Source: Lutjanus erythropterus (lineage: Eukaryota > Chordata > Actinopteri > Lutjaniformes > Lutjanidae). From it: DNA of 64,000 bases. Positions within the stretch are counted from its first letter, which is position 1; every line of letters begins with the position of its first letter. A model generated the notes under the pieces. The model was not told the origin of the DNA, made no database searches, and saw nothing but the letters and a program-made list of their open reading frames with translations. Shown here in pieces: positions 1 to 23,580 of this stretch. Location of the stretch: contig CM034597.1 of NCBI GenBank assembly GCA_020091685.1, positions 28,570,388 to 28,634,387 of the forward strand, read 5' to 3'. The translations under genes were made by a program, and so were the position numbers.

Positions 1-754
1 CAGGCAGCCTGCCTGAGCTTTGAGCCTGGATGCTTGGGTGTTGCATATATCAGCTCTAATTCTGTACTGCAAACGTATCAAACTGTAATCAGTTTATATT
101 TGGCCTTAGCTCATCAAGCTTTATGTCGCCGATGTGTCAGGTAGAACGCTCTAGTTTGTTTCAAGTCATCGTTCGGTATGCCACTCATCCTCTCTGCTGT
201 CACATAAAGGAGCACTTAGCTTTGTTTCCAGCACATGTAAAGGGAAGCACTTAGAGCCCATTATTAACCCATAACAAGCCCTGAGAGGGGCAGGGCAGGG
301 AAGGGTGAGCCGTGGGTTAGAGCTCCATTCCTCTCCATTCCATGATGATCCACTGGCCCTTAGGCCCACACTGGTGTTTGTCTACCCCCTAATTGGTGTA
401 TTTCCGTGTAAACAGCAGACATGATGGCTGACAACAGAGATGAATGGAGAACATTGACAGGCGTTCCCGGCAGCGGCCTGTATGTGACTGTCTAACTACT
501 TAGTCAGAGAGGTTTGCAACACCAGGATGTGTTAAAGGCGGGGGGTCTGACTGAGGGAGACACATGAATCTTCCGATGTGGAAATGTATGAGATGTAGGC
601 AAAAGACACATGTATGTATGCAGTAATTAAGTATATACTGTATACACTGTTCTGATCCACTCTTTGTGTATTTCTATTTGATATCAGCAGGCAGAAGTGT
701 TAGACAAACGTGTTTCTAGTCCTCATAAACAAGAGAATTTCTTCCTTATTCAGT

Positions 755-755
<1 letters not shown>

Positions 756-794
<39 letters not shown>
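756..794. repeat. (CA)n microsatellite
   Basis: About 19 uninterrupted CA units. Typical fish intronic microsatellite. Confidence 0.95.
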
Positions 795-798
<4 letters not shown>

Positions 799-1483
799 TT
801 GTGATGTGGCATTAATGAGGCTATTGTCCTTTGTCCAGTCCTCATGAACAACAACTGACTATCCTCTCTCCTCTCCAGCCGTGGATTCTCTATGGACTGA
901 CTCTCAAACTGTAGAAGAATTGCTCATAAATCCTGTCTGACATGTTAAAAACAAGCTTGTTAACTTACATACAGTTAAACTAGTTGCTTGTTTCCCTGTA
1001 TTGATGAATCTTGACTGATAAATCCATGAAACATTTACTCTATAATATAATAATAGTAAAATTGTAAAAAATTAGAACCTCAAAGTGATCCTTTTGCTTA
1101 AAAACTCAATATTTGTATTTCTCATCAGTTGGTGCAGATGATGAAAAATTTCATAATGGAAACACTCACTGTGTTGAAAGCGTTTATACAAGTATTGCAC
1201 AGTTTGTTTGTTTGACCGGCATGTCCCCACACATTTGGTCTTTGTAGCAGACCTCAGTTGTATATTGTAATTCTTTTTTGAGCTTTATTAGAAAGGGCAC
1301 GCGTGGTTGCACGTGCTGCCTCCATGAGTCATATTGAAGAAATAGATTCCACAGCCTGTGCCTTTTTTGTTTAATAACTAACTATTAAGCCAGTATCAAT
1401 CAGTAAAACTCTTATTCTTGTTTAACAGTTAATTATTAACATCATTGTCTATTAATCAGCAGTTCTTGGTTGTATCCTGTATC

Positions 1484-1777
1484 TAGGCTTACAGCGGTAC
1501 AAGATTTTCATGGTACAATAACAGTGTCAGAAAATGTCACAGAATTGCATAATGAGTTATTATTATCAGTTACAATGACCCTAAGATAAAATTAAAATAC
1601 AAAAAACAATGCGTATTATTTTCTTGGTTGAACAAAGGCTTTGTTATAATTTCACAGACATGAAACTTGTTATAAAATTGAAATATTTGTTTTAATAACA
1701 CTAATACAGTAGAATTCAATACCACAGATAAGCAAATGTCATACTACGGTATACACCAGTATATCGCTGCACCCCTA
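1484..1777. mobile_element. non-autonomous hAT-type element (294 bp)
   Basis: It begins taggcttacagcggtac and ends atatcgctgcacccccta-like (inverted partner of taggggtgcagcgat). It is flanked by a perfect 8-bp duplication CCTGTATC (1476-1483 and 1778-1785). An 8-bp TSD with TAGGG-type TIRs is the hAT hallmark. No transposase. Confidence 0.75.
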
Positions 1778-2009
1778 CCTGTATCATTTGATTATTAGTA
1801 ATGTTGATTTCTCTTGTTTCCTAGTTGAATACCATGTAGGGCTAAGAATTATTTACTGATAATCTGTTGATTATTTTCTTGACAAATCAGTCGGTGTGTG
1901 TCAAGTGTTCGACTCTCCTGTGTCTTTCATCTACAAAACATCTGAAAACTGTGTCATCTGAAAACAATGCAAAATTGGATTCACAATAAACTGCATATGA
2001 CTGTTTAAG

Positions 2010-2330
2010 TTGCAAAGATTAATTGATTAATCGATTAGGAGTCATTATTTAATTAGTTGCCATCTATTTTGATAATTGATGGGTCACTTTAAGTCATTTT
2101 TTAACTAAGAAATGTCCAAATGCTATGATTTCAGCTTCTTAAATGTAAACATTTTCTAGTTTCTTTACTCTCTACTGTCTTTGACAGTAAGCTGAATATC
2201 TTTGGTTTGTGGACAGTAGACATTTGAGGACATCATCTTGGAAACAATTTTCTGAGATTTTATGGACCAAACAACTAATTGATTAATGGAGTAAATGATC
2301 AGCAGATTAATGGATGATTAAAAAGAAAAG
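2010..2330 (-). mobile_element. degenerate copy of the GCTGCAAC-type MITE
   Basis: Same family as 8476-8832, in the same (minus) sense: ATTAATCGATTA blocks at both ends, inner segments cagcttcttaaatgt, tgacagtaagctgaatat and acatttgaggacatc. The ends are not crisp. Non-coding. Confidence 0.6.
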
Positions 2331-3664
2331 AATCATTGCTGACTTGAAAAATAGGTCCATACATGACAGTGAAAATGATCATTAGTTGCAGCGTATTACA
2401 GTTTGAAATTTTAATGATTGAACTACCAAACTATGAAAATCTCCATAGCAAATATTGTCCAAATTAGCCAAAGTTAGCAACAGTCTCCCAGACGCAGACA
2501 CAGCAGCAACTTGGGTTTGTTTTGCAGCAATGAAAACACTGACATCACAAAGGACATGATGCCGTTTCAAATCATTTAGAGTTTCTCAATATAAAACTTG
2601 GTGAAATTCTCTCAGTGTGTGCATCATTTGTCGCACAAATCCGGCACATTTTAACAATACCATGATAATTCTGATAATGTTGGTCACTGTAATCATAGTT
2701 TGATCCCTAAGTCGCTGATTAATTGTCTTTTGATTGACTAATCGATTAATCGTAGGTATGATACTGTATTTCTGTTTCTCTGCATCAAAATTCCACTACT
2801 GTCTACTATGTACATGGTTTACCGCTGGAAGATAGATTATTTGTGGAGTGTTCCCTTCTCCTATTCAAGGGTAACAAAGGGTTAGAGGGTGTCTTACACT
2901 GTACAGATTGTCAAGTCATCTGACATACAGTGATTTGAGCCTGTGTCAATAAACCTAAATTGACTTGACTCCATGTCTTTCCCTAACTTTGAAATTTCTG
3001 GCAGTAGCAACTAATCACACCCTAATATGCTCTGTCAAATCTCCATGGGTGATATCACGAATGCTATGTCCATGTTTTTGTTTTTATGAGCCAGTTCAAA
3101 CAAAAAAGGAGCTGTTACAAGATGATTCATCAGTGTGGCACAATGTGATCCTCAGTGAAAATCAGAAGACTAATAAATTCTGCTGCTATATTACAACATG
3201 CAATAGATTAGATCACTGTAACCCAGTCTCTGAGGCTCCAGTCCTTTTTTTGTAGATATCTGTGACTCTTTCTGTCTGTGAGTCTGCCACAGGATCTGCC
3301 CTGGCCTGTCCTATAGGATTGTGTAATGTCTTGTGTACTTGGGTCTCATCCGCGGCATTGTCTCAGTTTTTTGTTCAGGCTTCCTGCAGGCAGCCGGCCG
3401 TCTATCTCAGCACCACCATCACTATGTGCTTTGCAGAGTTATTTCTGGATGTCATGCTGCTATGTTTTGTTCTCCAGCAGCTAAAAATACACCCTTACCT
3501 CGCTGGTCGTGGACCTCAGATACGATCTGTATTGTTTTTGATTCGGGTGTGTAAGTGATGTTATTGTGCTGTTTAATACTTTGGCACAAGATGGTGGGTT
3601 GGTGAAGTGAAAGCTTTATAGACACATGGAGGCACAAACCTTCATACAAACAGCTGCAGGGGAA

Positions 3665-3686
3665 GCAGCAGCAGCAGCAGCAGCAG
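3665..3686. repeat. short (CAG)n run
   Basis: About seven CAG units; intronic. Confidence 0.85.
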
Positions 3687-4219
3687 GGTTGTCGGACAGC
3701 CAAGGAGGTAGTCTCACTGGTGATGTGTGTCTATAAGTCATGTGTGTGTGCCTTTGGGCCAGGGTCACCTCTGTCCCAGCTGTCTTAGAGGCTGCAGGCT
3801 TGGCGTGCCCCTCAGACTTGCAAATACCCTCTCTGCTCGGCTCAACACAAAGCCATAGTTTCTTCAGAATGCACATGTGCTACACTTCACAGCACACACA
3901 CACTGAGGCACCCGACGGGCACACGACATACCCCACGCAGACCAACTGCTCACTCAATCAAACGACTCAGCACATGAGGTTTTAGCTCGGCCAAGTGGAA
4001 CAGCATCTTTCTTTTTGTCTGGCAGAGGAAGGATTTAGAAGCAATTTAAGAAATATGATCGACTTAATGAAACTGGATCGTGCTATGAAAACAATTTAAT
4101 ATAATTAGGTTATTTGATTTGGGTCTTGGAATACTTGACTGTGATTGAGTTTCTTTTGTCTGAGATGACTGTAATTGAGATTCCTCAAATTGAGACCTTT
4201 GACAAATGTGTATGGAATA

Positions 4220-4838
4220 CAGGGCTTGGGTCAGATTACCTACATTGGATTGCAAAAAAAAGTAATCAAAATTGAATAGTTTTGGGTTAGTTTTGGATTA
4301 CTTCAAAATCAAACACTGAAAATAGTGCGTGTTTTTTTTCTCTTCAAATATCTCAAAGTATCTCAAGTATCTCAAAGTTTGTAAAAGTATTTGTTACTGC
4401 TGTTTTTAAATCAAAGGTCACATGGACAACTCTGCTTTTGGAACACAAGAGGAGCACTTACTCAAAATGTTCTCTCTTACAGCATTCACTTTATCTATGA
4501 AAAATATAGATGAAAATATAGAAGACCAATCAATCGTCATCCCTAAAAACATGTATTATTTAAGTCACTATTCACAAAACCAGCAACCAGAGAGGAGTCA
4601 CTTATGTCAGACATGTGAGTGAATAGAGCATTGGTTATCATGAGAAAGAAGTTTCATAATTTAAACATAGGCACATTGTAAAGACATAATCAAAAATGTA
4701 ATCAAGTAATATGTGAAAACGTAACTATAATCTTATTACATGTTTTTCAAATTTAATCTGAGCTGATTAAAGATTTTTATGTTTTGTAATCAGATTACAT
4801 AATCCTACTTATATTTAATCGGTTACTACCCAATCCTG
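4220..4838. mobile_element. non-autonomous hAT-type element (619 bp)
   Basis: The left end cagggcttgggtcagatta mirrors the right end ggttactacccaatcctg. Flanking 8-bp repeats ATGGAATA (4212-4219) and ATGGCATA (4839-4846) match at 7 of 8. The interior carries aaagtaatcagattac-like motifs near both ends. No coding capacity. Confidence 0.7.
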
Positions 4839-4960
4839 ATGGCATAATATCTCTATTTCATTAAAAACATTCCTGAGAAGCGTGATGTGATACGTAGCTG
4901 TGTAAGAGGAGCAGCTCTGACAGTTGGCTCAGCCTGGCCACAGCAGTTGCAGTCATGCAC

Positions 4961-4964
<4 letters not shown>

Positions 4965-5007
<43 letters not shown>
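4965..5007. repeat. (CA)n microsatellite
   Basis: About 21 CA units; the long ORFs across it are repeat translations, not genes. Confidence 0.95.
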
Positions 5008-5010
<3 letters not shown>

Positions 5011-8000
5011 GAAAAGTGTGGGTCAATAGGACCCCCGCCCCCTCCCCTCCAAAGGGAACAAGACCAACCATCTGCTGTTGGCCACACCGCTGGTCCAGGC
5101 CTCACACACTCCCCGCTGCACATAAACACACACATGCACACACGTCACATTCAGCTCAACTTTCCTCCATACCATACACCCTGCCCTACACCCCAACCTC
5201 TGTATATACATGCCCCCCACCCCCTCTTTAACCACATGCCTTCCTCGCTGCCTCTCTCTGCCACGTTTTTGCCATCCTTTACAGTGCATTAAACCACAGA
5301 GAACATCAGTCATGGACGTCTGTGCTCTCCAGATGGACCTTGGAAATCTTGACTCCCTGAGGCCACATCAAAGCTCGTAGGGAGTTCCCAGCAGGAGGCT
5401 GGTAGTCACTACTGTAACTTCAGAAGTTTAGGTGGTTTGATTCAAGGACAGCGTGGGTAAATACTTTGTCTGGGGGGTCTCTCCGTCTCTTGCAGATTGC
5501 TTCACATACAGCATTTGTGCTCCCACAGTGAAGGAGATGGTTTAGAGAAGCTCGTGCTCCGTAGTCTTTTTTTTTTTTTTCTTCATCAGGAGAATGAACA
5601 CTTGTGCTTTTCAGTCTCCATCGTCTGAGGCTACATAGACACAGTCAAGCTTTATAACAACTGTTCGGATTGAGAAAACCACTTTGTTTCTTTGGATATA
5701 CTGGGGCTGGTTGCTGACCACACCAGGGCAGAAGATGTACTGGGAACTGTGGCTGAGCCAGGTCACGGCCAGCGCCGCGCTGCAGTGCATGCTGGTCCAG
5801 AACAAAGGTGGGCAAGCTTTGTGTATACATGTGGAAAGATTAGACAATATGGAGCTAAATTGTTTGGCAAAGGAGGAAGATATTGAGAGTGTTGATTTGA
5901 ATGCTCTGTTCAAGTCTCTCTGCTCTGATCTGCATGCATGGCATGTGTCTGCCACATGGTGCAGACTAACAGTGGGAAATGCTTAATTATTTGATGAGTT
6001 TCTGCCAACTTTGCAAGATTAGAGCAGTGACACACATTTTTACTCAATACTTTGAATTTGCATGGACCAGTAGAAGTATTTAACATAGTTTAATTGCCAG
6101 TGTCTCAGAAGCTGGAAGTGAAAAGCCTGCACTATTGTCACTCACTGACTCATATGGTCTGATGATTAAAAGTTTTCTGGTATCCAACTTTTATCAAGTT
6201 TGGGTTCTCAGTTCAAATGTTAACTTCTGAGCTGTGTGTGATTATTCACACATAAGCTGAGCCTAGAGTTTTCACAGTCAGCCACATTTGTGACAAAGTT
6301 TGTGCCAATCACACAGTTTTATACCAGTTTCCTTTTAGCTTGGTAGTATGGTTTTGTTCTTGCATTTGTTAGCTTGGCTGGCTGTGCTCTTATTTGAAGT
6401 GGAGTACATGTATCTGTGTTATGATCTTATCATTATATCATGTCATTTTGTTTAAGTTTTTTCTGTTCCCAAAGGATACATTACAGTTGTGAAATCAATG
6501 ATATTATACACACTACAGCTGTCATGATATCAGATACATGATATATTGTTGTACACAACTATCATAGCAAAAAGAATTTACAATAGCAACATTATCATGA
6601 TATCTACGGAAAAATTGTGCATTTTGTCTCTTTTTTTTCTTTTTAATTCCACTCAAAATTACGATTGTAGGGAGGCGGAGAGACAGTCTGTAACCATAAC
6701 TGTACAAAAGCGTTCCAAAAGTGCAAATACACATAATGGATAGTGAAAAGGTGTGTGGGGTTGTCGGGGGAGGAGGACAATGCAAGAACGGAAACTAACT
6801 GAAATGATTTAAGAGCTTACAGGTTGTTTAAGAGACGTTGGTTGTTTACATAAAAAAATATAATATATAATAAAACCTGTGTTAAGCATCTTACCATAAA
6901 TGTTTAAATGTCAACTATATTTGTCAGTCACTAAAAAGTCAGTCCCTGGTGGTTCGCAGTGAAAAGACAATATGACAGGATTGCTATTTAGTGCTTGTTA
7001 TTAAAAACAGGTCTTACAGTGAACAGAATACAGTAGAACGGCTGCAGGAGGAAGAAACTGTTGTGCAATAACTAGTTTCATCATTAAAATGCCTAAATGT
7101 ATAGGTGTTAGGCTGTAGTGACGACAGATGTTGAAAACCGGAAGTTACTGCTGTTTAGCTGTCCCCTGAGGTGCCATATATTTTCTTTTTCTCTTAAGGT
7201 TCTAAGTCATACATGATTTTTTTTCTCCATCTCAAACTTCAGCATAAATTATTGGCTTTTTGAGTAAAATAATAAATCAGCTTACAGGATTCAAGACCAC
7301 ACCATTATAAAGGAATTACTTACCTGTGTGAATGTAGTCTATTGCAAACTGCTTTTTTGTTTTGGGCTGTATGTGTACAAGCCGTATATTTTATAATAAT
7401 ACAGACAGATCACCTCGATATATGGTTGGTATTGCTTTCCTTGTTGTTTCTCAGTGTTTTCTCAGAAGTACAAAACATACCAAACACCACCAAGCATAAT
7501 GCAGCCCTAAATAAAAATATAATGAACTACAGCTCCCAAAAGAACAATGGACTTAAACACAAGGCTGATTGTCTTGAATTACATTAAACTGTGTGTGCAT
7601 TTTAAGCAAGTGAAAAAAAACTTTAAATATGTCAGTTCTTTCAGGGATATAGTTGAATGATTGTGACTGGTGCTTCTTGTAGGTAGAGTAGCTAAACTGC
7701 TAAGGATGTTGTTTAAGGTATTCTATAAGCAAGTAAATTAAAGATCACTAGGTTAAAGTTTGAGTCACTGCTTTCTTTCACCTCATTTTAAAGCAAGAAA
7801 AGCTCTGCTATGTAATGGCTTTTCTGTCTTAAAGTTGCTTATATTGCAGTACTTGTTCTCCATTCTCCTTCCCCCTGTTTCGCCACCCTCCTCTCCCACT
7901 CGTCCAGCAGCTGTCCAGACACGCACTGACTTTGGCAGCAGCTGTTGAGTGTTGTACGTGTTGGCTACGCATGTACTAGTTCATCACTGTGTGTCTGTGG

Positions 8001-8210
8001 GTGTAACGTAGCTATGGTAATCAGTGCGTCCTGTGTAGGGAGAGAACCTTTCCTCTCCCAGTGTTGTAGCTCCTCCCTCCTGCTCTCTGTATATACACAC
8101 ATACAAAAGCACTCCCACCTCAGATCTTACCTGGTTCAGGCTAGACACGGCAAGCTTCTGTGTGTAGCCAGTGATAACAGTGCTCTTCAGAGAGTGGATT
8201 TGTTAAAGTA

Positions 8211-8322
8211 ATGATTTTGAGGTGCCTGCAGGCAAGCAGCAGTTTCGAGGAAGAGTGGGCTGCTCTGAGCGGCCGTCATCTCCGCACAGGGCTCAGGCAG
8301 GGGAAACCGCCTGGACACACAG
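8211..8322 (+). CDS. abl2: candidate alternative first coding exon of abl2 (type 1a-like)
   Basis: ATG at 8211 opens a frame reading MILRCLQASSSFEEEWAAL and continuing to CCT GGA CAC ACA G, followed by a donor (gtagaa) at 8323. The phase is exactly what exon 2 needs: the trailing G plus AA of exon 2 makes Glu, giving ...[11 protein letters not shown]. With exons 2-11 the total is 3540 nt, 1179 residues, no break. The N terminus has no Met-Gly, so it would not be myristoylated; its M(I/L)xxCL...SSSxxEE pattern loosely resembles the ABL1 type 1a first exon. A TATA-like tract (tatatacac) lies near 8090. An internal exon starting after the CAG at 8229-8231 is also possible. No transcript evidence is available here. 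Confidence 0.55.
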
Positions 8323-8475
8323 GTAGAACATCTGCGACATGGACTCTTGGGATTATGGAAAATTAATCTGTTGCATTTGGTTAGAGGACATCAGTCTGAC
8401 TACTCAGTTACTCAAGTGCTTTTTGCCTCAAGACAGTATTGGAATAGGACAGCTATTTGTGATCAACTGTAGATT

Positions 8476-8832
8476 TGAGCTGCAACGATGAGTCAGTTGA
8501 TTGACCATTTAATTAATCACCAGCTATTTTGATAATCGACTAATTGTTTTGAGTCTTTTTTTTTTTTTTTTAAGAAAAACTATTGACAATTTCTGATTCC
8601 TCTACCTCAAATGTGAATATCTTCTGGTTCCTTTAGTCATCTGTGACAGTACACTGAATATTGTTGGGTTGTCAACAAAATAATGCACTTGAGGATGTCT
8701 CCTTGGGATTTGGGAAGCACTGATAAACAATTTTCACAGTTTTCTGACATTTTATGGATCATATAATTAATTGCTTAATTAAAAAAATGACAGGTTAATC
8801 AATAATGAAAATTATCATTAGTCGCAGTCCTG
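8476..8832 (-). mobile_element. GCTGCAAC-type MITE, 357 bp, between the abl2 alternative exon and exon 2
   Basis: It begins tgagctgcaacgatgag and ends tcattagtcgcagtcc, with inverted TTAATTAAT/GATTA blocks. It is flanked by a perfect duplication CTGTAGATT (8467-8475 and 8833-8841). It belongs to the most frequent repeat family in this window, lies 157 bp before exon 2, and is opposite in sense to the copy at 11327-11669. Confidence 0.8.
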
Positions 8833-8989
8833 CTGTAGATTGCACACATTTTCTGTCTCTGTTTTTGCTGTAATTTTTTCCCCACCGTTTTTCACCTGTG
8901 CAAATGATGTTTGGATTGTCACATTTTTTTTCTAGTCTCATAGTTTTATATCCTCTCTCCCTCACCCTTGCCCCCTCATCTTGTTCCAG

Positions 8990-19699
<10,710 letters not shown>

Positions 19700-20454
19700 C
19701 CACTGTGACACCAGCCGTCACCTCTAACTACCCGACAGATCGCTTATATTCCCTTTTTTTTATGTTTCTGGTTCAGCTTTTTGGGGGACGAAATGAGAAG
19801 AATCTCTTAAGTACCTCAGAGAAATCACTACAAAATGTAATCTTTTTATTGTTTACAAACAACCGTTTCATAAAATGCCAGTGTGGACACTAATTTTGCT
19901 CTGACCTGTACATATTGAGAAATGTTTATACCAACCTAAATGTGGTTTGAGTCGCACCATGAAATGTTTAGCCCCACGTCTCCACCAGGCCTTGTTAAAG
20001 GCCTCTTTGTTACATGAATGTCGAGTGTATCAGCTGTGTGTAGCCAGTCCCAGAGAGTAGGTCTAAGCTCACTCTGCTTATCTGTCAGTCTGTCACATAC
20101 TGAGTGAGAATGGTGGTGGTTGTGCCCAGCCTTACTGAGAATACTAGACAACTGTTTTCACTGACTAAGCTCGAACAGCATTTCACAAATGCATGAATCA
20201 TCCGTTGAGTGCGCTGTGTTTCACAGAGGAGTATTTTACTCAGTGTCTGGGGAACTGAGTGACCATAAGCCATTCATTTTTAAAGCCATTGTATTTCTAA
20301 AGGATTGGAAATAACATGATTCAAGGTTTTGGGGTCTCAATTTTGTTTATTTTGTGTGCAGGTTTTTTTTTTTTCCTTCTTTTTACTTCATTTCATAGGT
20401 TGCAACTGACAGTATTTTTAAGTAGATGGACAAATGCGATAGAATTATATAGGC

Positions 20455-20607
20455 AGATGCTATTTGCACCCAGGTTTCCGTAACCAACAATGCTATTTGC
20501 ACTCTGGGAGTAATATCCAATATGGCTATATATACCTAGGTGCATATAGCCTAGCATGGCAGAGACAAGCACCCAGGTGTCTGTAACCATCAATGCTATT
20601 TGCACCC
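20455..20607. repeat. three similar segments in the abl2 3'UTR
   Basis: The phrase (g/a)atgctatttgcac(c/t)c(a/t)gg occurs at about 20455, 20488 and 20588. Two copies are preceded by similar gt(t/c)tccgtaacca-type phrases (20474 and 20578). This is a local duplication within the UTR. Confidence 0.6.
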
Positions 20608-21167
20608 AGGGCTAAATGGCCTTTGTGGTTATTTATATCTGCATGTCAGAAACAAAGAATGATCTTTTCCTAAACATAACAAAGTATTTTTTCACAAACC
20701 CTATTCAACTAATTTTGTCACCTAAACCTAACCAAACCGTGAGTGAAAACTGCATATAATTACTGAAAAAATTTAAATAATAAGTCAGCCAAGTTCCAGT
20801 TTCACACTGGACTAAAATCCCAGTCTCCCAGGTCAAAACCTGAAGCCCAGTTTCCTGTGGAGAGTCCTGTGCTTAACCTGTTCATCCACTAACCTCTCCT
20901 GTACAAAGACTTTGTTGCTCTTTATAGCAAAACTAGGAGGCTGGGTGTAAATAGCTGAACAGCTGCTGTGTGACTGCCGTGTGTTTTTGAGAATAATCGA
21001 CTGTTTTGACGCTGACATTCCCACTTGTCCACACAAGGTGCGACCATTGAGAAAGACTGAAGGGATCACTTACATCATGGAAAGTTTTGTGCATTTGACA
21101 AGCGTGTAAATAAGCTCAAAAGAAACGTTAGATTTACGTTTCAGTAATACCAAATACAGGCTGATCA

Positions 21168-21173
21168 AATAAA
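21168..21173 (+). terminator. possible proximal abl2 polyadenylation signal
   Basis: AATAAA immediately followed by an A-run (to about 21184). It could be a shorter-UTR site, but the genomic A-run also makes it prone to internal oligo-dT priming. Low confidence. Confidence 0.25.
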
Positions 21174-22179
21174 AAAAAAAAAAAAGATTTATGTGAATCT
21201 ATTTTGTTAAATCCCCACAATACTAAAACACGATGAATGAATGAATGTGGGGTGTCTTATCATATGCACAGCATTTGTCTTCGCTTCAGTGACGTGACTG
21301 ATGTTCACACGTTAATACAGTGCCACATACATGGGGAAAATCCCCAGTCCCCTAAAGCATTTCAATATTTATTATGTCCAGTTATCCTTGCACACATTTC
21401 TTCCTTGTATGATGGAGCATAAAAGAGTGGAGTGGGGAGAGGGAGGGGAGAGGGAGAGCACAGGGTAGCGCATGAGGAGGTGAATTGGGACAGTATTTCT
21501 ATAAGTGTCCTTCTGAGTATGGACAGTGCTGGATTCCCTGTAGCCTTGTCGTGGCCTCAGTGCCTCAAATTGTTCAATGTATGAACACTGCGAAATGCAG
21601 AGACCTACTTTTACACAAATCACACAGTACTGATCTCTCAACAAACAAACTGCAGTATGTCTTCAGCACATGAGCGATTTGTACATTATTTGGTTCAAAG
21701 AAAAATGCTTTTTAGAATGTCTATGTATGAACTTGAATTTTAAATTATTCCTGTTTTGTTTTTTTTATTAAAAGCACAGACCTATTTTGAGAGAAAAGTT
21801 ATGTAAATATTTGATTTATTTCATATCCAGGAAACAAAAGATTTATGTGTGGTTACAGCATAAAGAGCAATGTTTTTGACTGAAGAGATGTATTGCAAGA
21901 CTATGAGGCTCATCCACCCAGATCTGAATATCTGCTTTATGAATGTATTATTCTTCTGTTCTGAATCCGGTCGAATGTTAATCTGCATGACTCTTTAATC
22001 TCTCTTTTTTTATTTATTATAATTGTTTTATTGGCCCATACTTTTCATTTTGGTCACACTAAATAATTAAGGTCAGAAACAGCTGCTCTGTTTTTTGAGC
22101 ATCAACAAAACTGTGTACAGCGCACACACTCACAATTCACAGACATCTTTATTTTTCTTTGCTTTGGCTCACATCTTAA

Positions 22180-23048
22180 AGGGATAGTTTGAATTATTTG
22201 AAATAGGGATGTATGAGGTACTTATCCATAGTCAGTGTATTACCTGCAGTAGATGGCGGTCTACACGCCCCCAGCTTGGAGAAGCAGGAAGAGCACCAGC
22301 ATAGATGCGAAGCAATGTACAGCTGTGGACACAGTCAGCAGCAAAACTTATTGTAGCCAATTAAAAAAGGCCCATTCAGAAACATCTATATAACCTTATG
22401 CTATGTTTAGAATATTCATTTTTTAACCTTGCTGTCAGACAACCTTTTCTAATGGGAAATGACTGTTATATAGACCAAATATCACTCTCTCGCTCACTTA
22501 ACCAGACTCCATTGGTGAAATTAGTAATTTTATCTTGCAGAATACAGCACGCAGAACACAGGAGTTTCTGATCGTTTACTTTGTTGGTGTTACTGTGTGA
22601 CTTCGGTGTTATAAAGGGTTAGTTCACATTCACTTGAGTCACACAATAACACCAACAAACTTAAGAGATCAAGGCAGCGGTAGACCAGAAACTCCTGTGT
22701 CATGCGAGTTAAAATGACTGATTTCGCCTATGGAGCTTGGTTGGTTTAGAGAGAGCGATATTTGACTTATATAATGGTGGTGTCCCATCAGAAAAGGATG
22801 TCTGATGACAAAGTAAAGCTGTGAAAAAAAAACCTAAATATAGCCTACAGTTAATTTCAGCCAATTTTTTTAGGTGGACCTTTTTGAAGCAGCTACGTTT
22901 TGTTCACAGCAGTTCATTGCTTAGCTTACTACACTGCTGCTCCTCTGTGCTTACTAGAAGCCTGTGTGCAGCCATCTACTATAGATAATACACTGACCAT
23001 GGATAAGTACCACATACAGCCCCACTTAAAATAATCCAAACTATCCCT
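22180..23048. mobile_element. fold-back element with long inverted arms, TTAA-type target (about 870 bp)
   Basis: It starts aagggatagtttgaattatt after TTAA (22176-22179) and ends aataatccaaactatccctt before TTAG. Left and right halves are largely inverted copies of each other (for example tagatggcggt versus agccatctact, and aggagtttctg versus agaaactcctg). The TTAA target suggests a piggyBac- or Kolobok-mobilised element. A second copy is at 58852-59460. Confidence 0.75.
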
Positions 23049-23580
23049 TTAGTGTACACTGGATAAGGCCTCAGACACATTGGTTCATTGACACATGTTG
23101 AATACTACAAAATCTCATCTGTAAACACTGCAGGTCCATAATACTTTCAAAATGCCTGTTAATGACACTTGATGGATTGCCAAGTAAAAGTTTTTGTCAA
23201 CTTGTTTTGTGGTGCATTTCATGTTTGTGTGTCAGTATAAATGTCCCATTTCTTGCCAAACAGGATCCTTTTAAGACAAACTGACGATTAATTTATATTC
23301 ACTGTGAGTTTCAAATAACAAGGACGGAAAATGCCATCTTTTTTTATGATTCTTGGTGCCTTTTTGTGAACAAATAATTTCCATACAGTACACTTACCAC
23401 TGCAGGAATTCACAGCAATGGCTAAGGTTCATCATTAAAACATTCATTTGTTTTCTTTACTTTGCCATGAGGTTGTGTTAAGAATATCACTACAGAATAC
23501 GTTTGTCACTCGGATGTTAATGTTCAGATGCAAACTTGAAACTGAAAGGTGCACTTTGCCTATTAAGATTATGTATGTAG

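Larger units (their letters stand above)
1..8210 (+). other. abl2 upstream intron (no credible coding exon)
   Basis: AT-rich sequence before the first recognised abl2 exon. It holds (CA)n at 756-794 and 4965-5007, a CAG run at 3665-3686, hAT-type elements at 1484-1777 and 4220-4838, a degenerate MITE at about 2010-2330 and an unexplained GC-rich island at 5690-5815. No match to the myristoylated ABL2 first exon (MGQQ...) is visible. Confidence 0.6.

Noticed and set aside
4887-5313. Overlapping long frames on both strands around 4.9-5.3 kb
   Set aside because: They are translations through the (CA)n array (His-Thr / Val-Cys runs), with no domain and no splice context.
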